A stretch of 64,000 nucleotides of DNA from Mesorhizobium sp. B4-1-3. Its GTDB lineage: Bacteria; Pseudomonadota; Alphaproteobacteria; Rhizobiales; Rhizobiaceae. The notes beneath the pieces were generated by a model, which saw nothing but the letters and a program-made list of their open reading frames with translations, was not told the DNA's origin and searched no databases. A program made the translations under genes and the position numbers. Positions 24,992 through 33,375 of this stretch are shown one piece after another (within the stretch, counting starts at the first letter, position 1; the number at the start of each line of letters is the position of its first letter). Where the stretch lies: the NCBI RefSeq assembly GCF_006439355.1, contig NZ_VFTG01000003.1, positions 345,690-409,689 on the forward strand, written 5' to 3'.

Positions 24992-26182
24992 ATGCAGCCC
25001 AATCCGAGCGAACGCGCGCCTTACAACGGCCTGACCAGCCTCCAGCCGGCCTTGCCGTCGGCCGCCTATTGGGGTGCCGATGCATACCGGCGCGATCTCG
25101 ACGCCATCTGGTACCGAAGCTGGCTGATGGTTTGTCGCGAGGCCGACATCGCCGAACCCCTCGCCTTCCGCACGGTGCGCATCGGCAGCCAGGAGATCGT
25201 CGTGCTGCGCGACGAGACCGGCGCCTTGCGCGCCTTCCACAACACCTGCCGGCATCGCGGCTCGCAGCTTTGCCGGGAAAGCGCCGGGCGGCTGAAAGCC
25301 AGGCTGCTCACCTGCCCCTATCACGCCTGGTCTTATTCGCTGCGCGGCGATCTCGTGCGCGTGCCGTCGAAATCGCTGCCCGAGGGCTTCGACAAGGCCG
25401 ATTATCCGCTCTATCGTGTAGCGCTCTCGGTCTGGCGTGGTCTCGTCTTCATCAACCTCGCCGAAGACCCCGACGGCTCGGCGGAAAGCTCCTTCGATCG
25501 GGCCTCCGGCGATCTTTCCAACTGGCCGCTGGAGAGCCTCGTCACCGGCCATCGGCTCACCAAGGTGATGAACTGCAACTGGAAGATCTTCTGGGAGAAT
25601 TTCAACGAATGCCTTCACTGCCCGGGCGTGCACAAGGACCTGTCGCGGCTGGTGCCGATCTACGGCCGCGGCCTGATGGCAAGGCATGACGATCCCGAAT
25701 GGGTGCGCCACGCCGACAATGACGATCCGGAATTCTCCGGCCGCCTGCGCGCCGGCGCCGAGACATGGTCGCGGGATGGCCATGTCCATGGTCCCGTCTT
25801 TTCCGGCCTGACGCCGGCCGAACGCGCCGCCGGCCAGACCTACGCCACATCGCTGCCCTCGATGTTCATCGTCGGCCATGTCGATTACATGCGCACCGTG
25901 CGCCTCGCCCCGCTCGGCCCGGAGCAGACCGAGCTGACCGCCGAATGGCTGTTCGCGCCGGATGCGCTGGGAAAGACCGACATAGACAACATCGTCGCCT
26001 TCGGCACCCAGGTGCTGGAGGAAGACGCCGCGATCTGCGAGGTGAACCAGAAGGGACTCCACTCGATGCGCCATCAGGCCGGCGTGCTGATGCCGGAGGA
26101 GTATGATCTGCACCGCTTCCACGACTGGGTGCGCGGCCGTCATGCAGCCTTCAAAACGCCTTCGGCAGATAGCGCCAGGTGA
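24992..26182 (+). CDS. Rieske non-heme iron oxygenase, alpha subunit
   Basis: 396-residue oxygenase component. NTCRHRGSQLC and CPYHAWSYS give the CXH-X-CX2H ligands of the Rieske [2Fe-2S] centre (about residues 88-111). NWKIFWENFNECLHCPGVH gives the two His of the mononuclear iron site. The ENFNECLHCPGVH pattern is closest, from memory, to the glycine-betaine/stachydrine demethylase branch rather than ring-hydroxylating naphthalene-type enzymes; that reading would suit the N-methyl catabolism on the left. No ferredoxin reductase partner is adjacent. The last 32 nt overlap the convergent MFS gene. Confidence 0.85.
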   Translation: MQPNPSERAPYNGLTSLQPALPSAAYWGADAYRRDLDAIWYRSWLMVCREADIAEPLAFRTVRIGSQEIVVLRDETGALRAFHNTCRHRGSQLCRESAGRLKARLLTCPYHAWSYSLRGDLVRVPSKSLPEGFDKADYPLYRVALSVWRGLVFINLAEDPDGSAESSFDRASGDLSNWPLESLVTGHRLTKVMNCNWKIFWENFNECLHCPGVHKDLSRLVPIYGRGLMARHDDPEWVRHADNDDPEFSGRLRAGAETWSRDGHVHGPVFSGLTPAERAAGQTYATSLPSMFIVGHVDYMRTVRLAPLGPEQTELTAEWLFAPDALGKTDIDNIVAFGTQVLEEDAAICEVNQKGLHSMRHQAGVLMPEEYDLHRFHDWVRGRHAAFKTPSADSAR

Positions 26183-27353
26183 CGAAGCCGCAGAAGGCGG
26201 CCAGGAGGCCGAGCGTGACGAACACCGAGCCGAGGCCGAAGAAGGTGAGCACAACCGAATAGACGAGCGGCGGCGTCAGTTCGGAGAAATCGAGATAGGT
26301 GCGGTAGACCGCCGCCATCTGCGCCTTCTCGTATGAGCGCACCGAGCGCATGAAGGCGGTCGAGCCGAGCGCGTCGAGGGCGATGGTGAAGAGCGCGCCG
26401 AAGAACAGCAGCGCGGCCGTGAGCAGCGGCGCGGCCTCCCCGATGCCGCCTGCCGCGAACAGAAGGGCCGACATGGCGAAATAGGCGAAGGTCATGACGC
26501 GCCTTCCGCCGAAGCGCTTGCCGGCCCTGCCCCAGAAGATAGCCACGAACAGAAGCGCGTTGCCGGCCGAAACCAGCAATCCGCCGGCAAGCTCGCCCTG
26601 GCCGGTGATCACCATGAACAGCGGGCCATAGACGAAGAACGTCGTCCAGAAACAGGAGCGGCCGAAGGCGATCAGCCAGGCGAGCCTGAGCCTTGGCTGT
26701 TTGACGAAGCGGCCGATATTGGCGAGCGGATTGGCAGGGCGCGTCTTGCCGCCAGGCCGGATCGACTGGTTATCGCTTAGCCGATAGAACCAGAACAGGC
26801 AAAGCAGCGCGAACGCAAACACAACGACCGCGCCATGCGCGGCATAGATGCCGAAATGCGTGTAGAGGAAGATGCCGAGCGTCGGCCCGCCCGTCCAGGC
26901 GAACATCGACCAGGCCATGCGCAGAGATTCCGCCTGCATGAAGTCGGTCTTGCGGATGTGGTCCATGATGTAGAGGTTGAGCGTGATCGACAGCGCGCTC
27001 GCCCCCATGACGCGGCACAGCATGCCGGCAATCTGCCCAGGCAGCGTATGGGTGACGAAGAAGGCGGAGCCGATCGCCAGCAGCACGCAGCCGGCCGTGT
27101 AGACCCAGCGCCGCGCGAAGCGGCGGATGAGCATCGGCATGAACAGCGTGACCGAAAGGCCCATCAGCGACACGATGGTGTAGAGGATCGAGACGATCCG
27201 CTCATTGTGCAAGATCTCGTAGGCCTGGATCGGGATCACGCTGGAGATGGTGGCGCGGGCGAAGGATTCCACCGCATAAAGCGAGGCGAAGGTGCGCGCG
27301 TCCGCCGGCCGCAGGGCCGGAAGCCAGATCGGATGGCGCACATGGGTGGACAT
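26151..27353 (-). CDS. MFS transporter
   Basis: 400-residue twelve-segment major facilitator protein. ATG at 27353 with GGAGGGCAG just upstream gives a cytoplasmic N-terminus before the first helix; longer open sequence to 27455 lacks a ribosome site. FMPMLIRRFARRWVYTAG is motif A-like, and GKRFGGRRVM repeats the pattern in the C-terminal half. Substrate unknown. The 3' end overlaps the convergent Rieske oxygenase gene by 32 nt. Confidence 0.8.
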   Translation of the reverse strand: MSTHVRHPIWLPALRPADARTFASLYAVESFARATISSVIPIQAYEILHNERIVSILYTIVSLMGLSVTLFMPMLIRRFARRWVYTAGCVLLAIGSAFFVTHTLPGQIAGMLCRVMGASALSITLNLYIMDHIRKTDFMQAESLRMAWSMFAWTGGPTLGIFLYTHFGIYAAHGAVVVFAFALLCLFWFYRLSDNQSIRPGGKTRPANPLANIGRFVKQPRLRLAWLIAFGRSCFWTTFFVYGPLFMVITGQGELAGGLLVSAGNALLFVAIFWGRAGKRFGGRRVMTFAYFAMSALLFAAGGIGEAAPLLTAALLFFGALFTIALDALGSTAFMRSVRSYEKAQMAAVYRTYLDFSELTPPLVYSVVLTFFGLGSVFVTLGLLAAFCGFVTWRYLPKAF

Positions 27354-27582
27354 CTGCCCTCCGAGACGTGAATCGCTTTGCCGAATCTGGCCGGACCAGC
27401 CGCCGGCCAGTAGCAGGAAACCGACCCTCGCAGGCCGAAAAGCGAAGCCTGCCAAAGGCTTTCCGGCGCTGGCCTAAAGCGAATTTCATGGCTGCCATGA
27501 ACCGCATTGATGGCGGCCTGCTTCTGTCGTCGGCTTGAACCGTGATAGTCGTTTGGCAGGACTGAATCGGATTGCGAGATCA

Positions 27583-28584
27583 ATGAGCCTTCAAAAGACC
27601 GGCGAACCCGTTCAGGACACCCCCAAGCAGGGTCGCATCCGGGCCATCGACATCCTGCGCGGCATCGCGCTGATCGCGATGGCGAGCTACCACTTCACCT
27701 GGGATCTGGAAAACTTCGGCTATACTACGCCCGCCCTCACCGCTTTTGGCTGGTGGAAGTTCTACGCGCGCTGCATTGCCTCGACCTTCCTGTTCCTGGT
27801 CGGCGTCAGCCTCTTCCTCGCCCATGGCAAGCAAATCCGCTGGCCGGGCTTCTGGAAGCGCTTCGCCATGGTCGCAGTCGCCGCGGCCGCCATCTCGGTC
27901 GTTACCTACGTCGTCACGCCGGATGGCTTCATCTTCTTCGGCATCCTCCACGAGATTGCGCTCGTCAGCCTGCTCGGCCTCGCCTTTCTCAGGCTGCCCT
28001 GGCTGCTGACGGCAATCATTGCCGCGGCCGTCATTGCAGCCCCTTACTATCTGCGCTCGGAGCTCTTCGACCATCCGGCGCTGTGGTGGGTCGGCCTTTC
28101 CGCAACCAACCCGCGTTCCAACGACTATGTGCCGCTTTTCCCGTGGTTCGGCGCGGTGCTTGCGGGCATTGCCGCGGTCAAGCTCGCTTCCGCCACGGGC
28201 CTGCTCGCCCGTCTGGGGACTTGGCTGCCCGGCCGCTGGTCGAACCCGCTGACCTTCATCGGCCGTCACAGCCTCGCCTTCTACCTCATCCACCAGCCGC
28301 TTCTGTTCGGCTCGGTGTGGCTCTTCTCGCAGGTCATGCCCGCCGCCCCGCAGGACAAGGAAGCCGGCTTCCTGCCGGCCTGCCAGGCGCAGTGCGAACA
28401 GCAGCGGGACAGCAAGTTCTGTACGAGCTATTGTGGCTGCATGCTGGACACGCTGAAGGGCGAAGGGTCTCTCGACAAGCTCTACGCCAACGACCAGTCC
28501 AGCGTCTGGAAATCGCATCTGGCCGACCTTGCGGAGACCTGCACCGCTGCGACGGAGGACCAGATGGAGGGAGGACAGCAATGA
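27583..28584 (+). CDS. DUF1624 (heparan-alpha-glucosaminide acetyltransferase-like) membrane protein with Cys-rich tail
   Basis: 333-residue inner-membrane protein. The first helix carries RAIDILRGIALIAMASYHFTWDL, the DUF1624 signature with the Arg/Asp pair and the His believed to act in acyl transfer; about eight membrane segments follow, and NPLTFIGRHSLAFYLIHQPLL marks the last conserved block. After the membrane part a soluble tail holds Cys267, 271, 280, 284 and 286, a tight cysteine cluster not typical of the family. ATG at 27583 is chosen over an upstream TTG at 27535. Overlaps the next gene in ATGA. The acyl acceptor is unknown. Confidence 0.8.
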   Translation: MSLQKTGEPVQDTPKQGRIRAIDILRGIALIAMASYHFTWDLENFGYTTPALTAFGWWKFYARCIASTFLFLVGVSLFLAHGKQIRWPGFWKRFAMVAVAAAAISVVTYVVTPDGFIFFGILHEIALVSLLGLAFLRLPWLLTAIIAAAVIAAPYYLRSELFDHPALWWVGLSATNPRSNDYVPLFPWFGAVLAGIAAVKLASATGLLARLGTWLPGRWSNPLTFIGRHSLAFYLIHQPLLFGSVWLFSQVMPAAPQDKEAGFLPACQAQCEQQRDSKFCTSYCGCMLDTLKGEGSLDKLYANDQSSVWKSHLADLAETCTAATEDQMEGGQQ

Positions 28585-29060
28585 CGGGCATTGCAAAGCC
28601 CAGACACGGGATCATTCCCTGGCCGCCGGTGATCTATGTCGTGGCGATTGCGGCGAGCGTCGTCCTCGGCATGCTCTACCCGCTGCCCTGGATCGGGGAC
28701 ATCTTCGGCGATCTCCTGTTCGGTGTCGGATGGGTGGCGCTGTTCGGCGTCGCCATGCTCTGGATCACGGCCATCCGCGCCATGTTCAGGGCCAAGACGA
28801 CGCTCGACCCGAATGCCGAGCCCGATCGTCTGGTGACATCCGGCCCCTTCGGCATCACTCGCAACCCGATGTATCTCGCAAACACGCTGCTCTTGATCGG
28901 CGTCGCCTTCATCACCGGCATCGGCTGGTTCCTGCTCTTTGCCTTCCTCGCCGCCTTCGCGACGCAGAAGCTGGCGATCGAGAAGGAGGAAAAGATCCTC
29001 GCGGCGAAATTCGGCAAGAAATATCGCGACTACGCAAAAAGGGTGCGGCGCTGGATATGA
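28581..29060 (+). CDS. Isoprenylcysteine carboxyl methyltransferase-like membrane protein
   Basis: 159 residues with about four membrane segments. The C-terminal block LVTSGPFGITRNPMYLANTL followed by EEKILAAKFGKKYRDYAKRVRRW is the ICMT/phospholipid-methyltransferase family signature (RNPxY and the Glu-rich end), which binds S-adenosylmethionine. Start shares ATGA with the upstream DUF1624 gene after GGAGGACAGCA, so the two are translationally coupled. In bacteria the methyl acceptor of such proteins is mostly unknown. Confidence 0.82.
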   Translation: MTGIAKPRHGIIPWPPVIYVVAIAASVVLGMLYPLPWIGDIFGDLLFGVGWVALFGVAMLWITAIRAMFRAKTTLDPNAEPDRLVTSGPFGITRNPMYLANTLLLIGVAFITGIGWFLLFAFLAAFATQKLAIEKEEKILAAKFGKKYRDYAKRVRRWI

Positions 29061-29072
29061 GGCCAGCGCTGC

Positions 29073-29459
29073 TTAAGTGTTGACACCGAGCTCGGCCAGC
29101 CGCTCCACGCAGGATTCTTCCGCTTGGTCCAACTCGGCCAGCGTCTCTTCCAGGTCGCGCCGCTTCTGGCGCAGGTCCTCGCGCTTCTCCTCGATACGCT
29201 TGATCATCAGCTTGAGCTGGCCGACCTCGCCCGGCGGCTCCTTGTACATCTGGATGATCTCGCGGATCTCGTTGATCGAGAAGCCGAGCCTTTTGCCCCG
29301 CATGATCTGGCGGATGAGATGCCGGTCGGAAGGCCTGAACAGCCGGGTGCGGCCGCGCCTCACCGGCTGCACCAGCCCCTCGTCCTCGTAAAAACGCAGA
29401 GTCCGCGTCGACACGTCGAACTCGCGTGTCAGCTCGGTGATCGTGTAATATTCCCGCAT
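29073..29459 (-). CDS. MerR-family transcriptional regulator (LiuR-like)
   Basis: 128 residues. YYTITELTREFDVSTRTLRF is the MerR winged helix, continuing into YEDEGLVQPVRRGRTRLFRP; residues ~75-120 form the dimerisation coiled coil (LMIKRIEEKREDLRQKRRDL). No Cys metal cluster. Overall most like LiuR, the regulator of branched-chain amino-acid and fatty-acid breakdown, but no liu genes are near, so the target is unknown. ATG at 29459 chosen; the 32 upstream codons are not conserved-looking. Confidence 0.85.
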   Translation of the reverse strand: MREYYTITELTREFDVSTRTLRFYEDEGLVQPVRRGRTRLFRPSDRHLIRQIMRGKRLGFSINEIREIIQMYKEPPGEVGQLKLMIKRIEEKREDLRQKRRDLEETLAELDQAEESCVERLAELGVNT

Positions 29460-29602
29460 TCCCGCTCCCAAGCCCGGGCATCGCCGCTTCAAGCGTCGCC
29501 CTTCCCTCCGATGATACCCATCCAGCGCCGGAATCGGCACGTGACCCCGCGGCAACCTCGCACGGCATTTACGTAAAAGTCAATTAACGCCGGCCCGTTG
29601 AT

Positions 29603-31021
29603 TTAGGGCACTCTAAACCACCACGTCGCCAGCCCCAAGAAGGCAAAGAAGCCGACGACATCGGTGACAGTGGTGACGAAGACGGCGGAGGCCACGGCCG
29701 GATCGATCTTGAAACGGTCAAGCAGCAGCGGGATGAGAATCCCGGCCAAGGCGGCGGCGAACATGTTGATAATCATCGCCGCGGCGATAATGCCGCCCAG
29801 ATTGGGATCGCGGAACCAGAAGCCGGCGACCATGCCGATCAGCACCGCGAACACTAGGCCATTGATGAAGCCGACACCCACCTCGCGACGGATGATGCGG
29901 GCGGCGTTGTAGATGTCGAGATCCCTGGTCGCCAGCGCGCGCACGGTGACCGTCATGGTCTGCGAGCCGGCATTGCCGCCCATGCCGGCGACGATCGGCA
30001 TCAGCACGGCAAGCGCCACGATATGTTCGATCGTGCGGTCGAACAGCCCGATGACCGAGGCGGCGAGGAAAGCGGTCAATAGATTGACCAGCAGCCAGGG
30101 CACGCGCGAGCGCGAGGTGGCGAGCACCGTGTCGGACAGTTCTTCGTCGCCGACGCCGCCCATGCGCAGAAGATCCTCTTCCGCCTCTTCCTGGATGACG
30201 TCGACCACGTCGTCGATGGTCAGCACGCCGACCAGCCGCCCGTTCTCGTCGACCACGGCGGCGGAGAGCAGGTTGTACTGCTCGAACTCGCGCGCCGCCT
30301 CTTCCTGGTCCATCGTGGCCGGGATCGCGTGCAGGGTCTCATGCATGACCTCCTCGACCTTGACCGCGCGCTTGCTGCGCAGGATCTGGTCGAGATCGAT
30401 GGCGCCGAGCAGCTTGAAACTCGGATCGATGACGAAGATCTGGCTGAAGCGCTCGGGCAGGTTCTTGTCCTCGCGCATGTAGTCGATCGTCTGGCCGATC
30501 GTCCAGAATGGCGGCACGGCGACGAACTCGGTCTGCATGCGCCGCCCGGCGGTCTCCTCCGGATAGTCCAGCGCACGGCGCAGCCGGATTCGCTCGGTGA
30601 ACGGCAGCTGCGACAGGATCTCGTCCTGGTCTTCCTTCTCGAGGTCCTCGAGAATGTAGACCGCGTCGTCGGAATCGAGCTCCTGCACCGCCTGGGCGAT
30701 CTGCGCATTGGGCAAATTGTCGACGATGTCGAGGCGGATCGCCTCGTCGACCTCGGTCAGCGCGGAGAAGTCGAAATCGGAGCCGAGCAGTTCGACCAAA
30801 GCGCGGCGCTGTTCAGGATGAAGCGCCTCCAGCACGTCGCCGAGCTCCGACTGGTGCAGGTCGTCGACTTCGCGCTTGAGGGTGATCGTGTCGCGGTCGG
30901 CAATCGCCGCGCCAATCTGGGCAAGGAAGGAGGCGCGCACGGCGCCGTCCTCGCCATAGATGTCGGCGTGGTGCTCCTCGGCGGGCGCGGCGCCGGTCGT
31001 CTGTCTGTCCTGGCTTTCCAC
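29603..31021 (-). CDS. mgtE: Magnesium transporter MgtE
   Basis: 472-residue Mg2+ channel. N-terminal superhelical domain (VDDLHQSELGDVLEALHPEQ), two CBS domains around residues 150-270 (VPPFWTIGQTIDYMRE, TIDDVVDVIQEEAEED) that sense cytosolic Mg2+, then five membrane segments with MPIVAGMGGNAGSQ in the pore. The start is set at GTG 31021 because GGGAGG lies 5 nt before it; TTG at 31036 is the other choice. Monocistronic by position. Confidence 0.93.
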   Translation of the reverse strand: MESQDRQTTGAAPAEEHHADIYGEDGAVRASFLAQIGAAIADRDTITLKREVDDLHQSELGDVLEALHPEQRRALVELLGSDFDFSALTEVDEAIRLDIVDNLPNAQIAQAVQELDSDDAVYILEDLEKEDQDEILSQLPFTERIRLRRALDYPEETAGRRMQTEFVAVPPFWTIGQTIDYMREDKNLPERFSQIFVIDPSFKLLGAIDLDQILRSKRAVKVEEVMHETLHAIPATMDQEEAAREFEQYNLLSAAVVDENGRLVGVLTIDDVVDVIQEEAEEDLLRMGGVGDEELSDTVLATSRSRVPWLLVNLLTAFLAASVIGLFDRTIEHIVALAVLMPIVAGMGGNAGSQTMTVTVRALATRDLDIYNAARIIRREVGVGFINGLVFAVLIGMVAGFWFRDPNLGGIIAAAMIINMFAAALAGILIPLLLDRFKIDPAVASAVFVTTVTDVVGFFAFLGLATWWFRVP

Positions 31022-31058
31022 CAGCGCCTCCCGCAACGAGGAATCCCGAAATGAGGTC

Positions 31059-31102
31059 TAGTGCATGATCCCGGAAAGTGGAAACCGCTTTTCGGTAAAC
31101 CC
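31059..31102. repeat. Rhizobial-type intergenic palindrome, copy 3
   Basis: GCATGATCCCGGAAAGTGGAAACCGCTTTTCGG, preceded by TAGT and followed by TAAACC, is one of the commonest short palindromes of rhizobial intergenic DNA. It lies in the leader of mgtE, between the divergent mgtE and the LuxR-type regulator. The rest of this 285-nt interval shows GCGCTAGCGCGC and nothing recognisable. Confidence 0.7.
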
Positions 31103-31321
31103 AAACCTGAGCGGGAGATAGCGCGGCAACAGGATTCGTCTTGGAAAGACGTCGCGCTAGCGCGCGGAATAGCCAAGGAAATGTGACGGTCGCCTTCGCC
31201 CCGCAACGTCTCGGAAGCAGCGCGCGGCGCCCGCGCCGCAGATGCGACAATCGCTTCAGCCGGCGCGACAGCGCATGTCGCTGGGGAAAGAGCACCCCTT
31301 CCCCATTGAGGCAGAATTGTC

Positions 31322-32053
31322 ATGATGCATGATCCAGCAGGATCAGCGCATCGCCAAACGCTCCGAGGACAAACGCTGCCCTTGAACATCAAGTCTGGAA
31401 AGACGAGCGAAGAAAATGCCGAGCGGCGCGTGCGCGTGGTCGTCGCCGAACGCAATCCTTTCGTCGTATCGGCGCTGCGCGAGATGCTGGAATGCGACGG
31501 CCGTTTCGATTTGCTCGGTGTCGTGCACAGCGGCGCGCAATTCCTGGAACTGGCCTCTGCCACGACATTCGACGTCGCCGTCGTCGGCTGGAAGCTCGCC
31601 GACATGGATGGCGCCGACCTGCTCACGGAAGTTCAGAGCCGCGAGCTTGGCGTGCGCATCACGATCTTTTCCAACGACCACGACATCGGCATCCTGAAGC
31701 AATGCGTACGCCTCGGCGCTCAAGGCTACTGCTTCCAGTTCGACGATCCGCCCGTCATCTTCGAGACGATCCTGGCGGTCGCCCACGGCCGCATCTGCAT
31801 TCCCTATATCGACATTAACAAGGTCAACGATACGCCGCTGTCCCGGCTCACCGTGCGCGAGCGCGAATTGCTGGCGGTGCTCTCCGACGGCTGGACCAAT
31901 TTGCAGATCGCAACGCGGACCGGGATTTCCGAAAACACGGTGAAGTATCACCTGAAGAATCTCTACGATAAGCTGGACGTCCGCAACCGCGCCATGGCCG
32001 TCGCGCTCTATTCGAGCGAGAAACGCCGCACCTCCAAATCGCCTATCGGGTAG
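31322..32053 (+). CDS. LuxR/NarL-type regulator with degenerate receiver domain
   Basis: 243 residues. Residues ~37-155 look like a response-regulator receiver, but the phosphoacceptor position reads AVVGWKLADMDG, with Gly89 where Asp is expected; the acidic pair is AER instead of DD, and the conserved Lys is absent (GYCFQFDD). Residues ~178-240 are a typical LuxR helix-turn-helix (LSRLTVRERELLAVLSDG, ENTVKYHLKNLYDKL). It should therefore bind DNA without classical phosphorylation. ATG 31322 or 31325 follows GAGGCAG. It precedes the serine-cycle operon by 121 nt on the same strand, suggesting control of it (inference). Confidence 0.85.
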   Translation: MMHDPAGSAHRQTLRGQTLPLNIKSGKTSEENAERRVRVVVAERNPFVVSALREMLECDGRFDLLGVVHSGAQFLELASATTFDVAVVGWKLADMDGADLLTEVQSRELGVRITIFSNDHDIGILKQCVRLGAQGYCFQFDDPPVIFETILAVAHGRICIPYIDINKVNDTPLSRLTVRERELLAVLSDGWTNLQIATRTGISENTVKYHLKNLYDKLDVRNRAMAVALYSSEKRRTSKSPIG

Positions 32054-32087
32054 GCCAATCGGGTAGGATCATCCCACCCGCAAGGGC

Positions 32088-32115
32088 CAACAACTTACCC
32101 GGCAAGGTGTTGTTG
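32088..32115. promoter_or_regulatory. Inverted repeat in the sgaA leader
   Basis: CAACAAC at 32088-32094 pairs with GTTGTTG at 32109-32115; outside them GGCC occurs on both sides. Just upstream, ATCGGGTAGG occurs twice (32045-32054 and 32058-32067), the first copy spanning the regulator's stop. The hairpin could be an operator, a weak terminator or an mRNA leader structure; no T run follows. Confidence 0.3.
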
Positions 32116-32174
32116 CAAGGCCCCATCGAAACGAAACTGCCTCCACAATCCCAACGATCGGAGGAGTTTCGCGC

Positions 32175-33365
32175 ATGGCTGGGTTCACGCATCTTTTCAT
32201 CCCGGGGCCCACCAACATTCCGGAGCAAGTCCGGCAGGCCATGAACCTGCCGATGGAGGATATGCGCGCCGCCTCCTTCCCCGACCTGACCTTGCCGCTG
32301 TTCGAGGACATCAAGCGTGTGTTCAAGAACGAGACCGGCCGCGTCTTCATCTACCCCTCCTCGGGCACCGGCGCCTGGGAAGCTGCGATGACCAACGTGC
32401 TCAGCCCGGGCGACAAGGTGCTGATGTCGCGCTTCGGCCAGTTCTCGCATCTGTGGGTCGACATGGCCGAGCGCCTCGGCTTCGAGGTCGACGTCATCGA
32501 CTGCGAATGGGGCACCGGCGTTCCGCTCGAAATCTATGCGGAGCGGCTGAAAGCCGACAAGGCGCACCTCATCAAGGCGGTCTTCTGCACGCAGAACGAG
32601 ACCGCGACGGGCGTCACCAGCGACGTCGCCGGCTGCCGCGCCGCGCTCGATGCCGCCAACCACCCTGCCCTTCTCTTCGTCGACGGCGTCTCCTCGATCG
32701 GCTCGATCGACTTCCGCCAGGAGGAATGGGGGGTCGACTGCGCCGTCTCTGGCTCCCAGAAAGGCTTCATGCTGCCGGCCGGCCTCGGCTTCCTGTCGGT
32801 CAGCAAGAAGGCGCTGGCCGCCTCGCGCCTTTCGACGCACCGGCGCTGCTACTTCTCCTTCGAGGACATGATCCGCGCCAATGATGCCGGCTATTTCCCC
32901 TACACGCCGGCGACACAGCTGCTGCGCGGCCTGCGCGCCTCGCTCGACCTGATCGAGGAGGAAGGGCTGGACAACATCTTCGCCCGCCACCATCGCCTTG
33001 CCGAAGGCGTGCGCAAGGCGGTCGACGCCTGGGGCCTGAAGCTCTGCGCCAGGGCGCCGAAATGGCATTCCGACACGGTCAGCGCCATCCTGGTGCCTGA
33101 AGGGATCGACAGCGGCGACGTCGTCAAGCGCGCCTACCAGGCCTATCGGACCTCGCTTGGCGGCGGCCTCAACAAGGTGTTCGGAAAAGTCTTCCGCATC
33201 GGCCATCTCGGCTGGCTGAACGAAGTGATGGTCTGCGCCTCGCTCTCGGCGGCCGAAATGGCGCTGCTCGATTGCGGCGTGCGCCTGGCGCCGGGCTCCG
33301 GCGTGGCCGCGGCGATCGAGCATTTCCGCCGCACGGCCGACGTGCCCGTCGCCAAGGCGGCGTGA
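32175..33365 (+). CDS. sgaA: Serine-glyoxylate aminotransferase
   Basis: 396-residue class V PLP aminotransferase. It transfers the amino group of serine to glyoxylate, giving hydroxypyruvate and glycine, a defining step of the serine cycle. LFIPGPTNIPEQVRQAMN is the family start, FVDGVSSIGSIDFRQEEWG holds the PLP Asp, and SGSQKGFMLPAGLGFLS contains the Schiff-base Lys. A GGAGGAG site precedes the ATG. It is followed by malyl-CoA lyase and malate thiokinase genes, exactly the serine-cycle partners, which favours this function over alanine-glyoxylate or phosphonate aminotransferases. Confidence 0.92.
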   Translation: MAGFTHLFIPGPTNIPEQVRQAMNLPMEDMRAASFPDLTLPLFEDIKRVFKNETGRVFIYPSSGTGAWEAAMTNVLSPGDKVLMSRFGQFSHLWVDMAERLGFEVDVIDCEWGTGVPLEIYAERLKADKAHLIKAVFCTQNETATGVTSDVAGCRAALDAANHPALLFVDGVSSIGSIDFRQEEWGVDCAVSGSQKGFMLPAGLGFLSVSKKALAASRLSTHRRCYFSFEDMIRANDAGYFPYTPATQLLRGLRASLDLIEEEGLDNIFARHHRLAEGVRKAVDAWGLKLCARAPKWHSDTVSAILVPEGIDSGDVVKRAYQAYRTSLGGGLNKVFGKVFRIGHLGWLNEVMVCASLSAAEMALLDCGVRLAPGSGVAAAIEHFRRTADVPVAKAA

Positions 33366-33375
33366 GGAGCGGACC

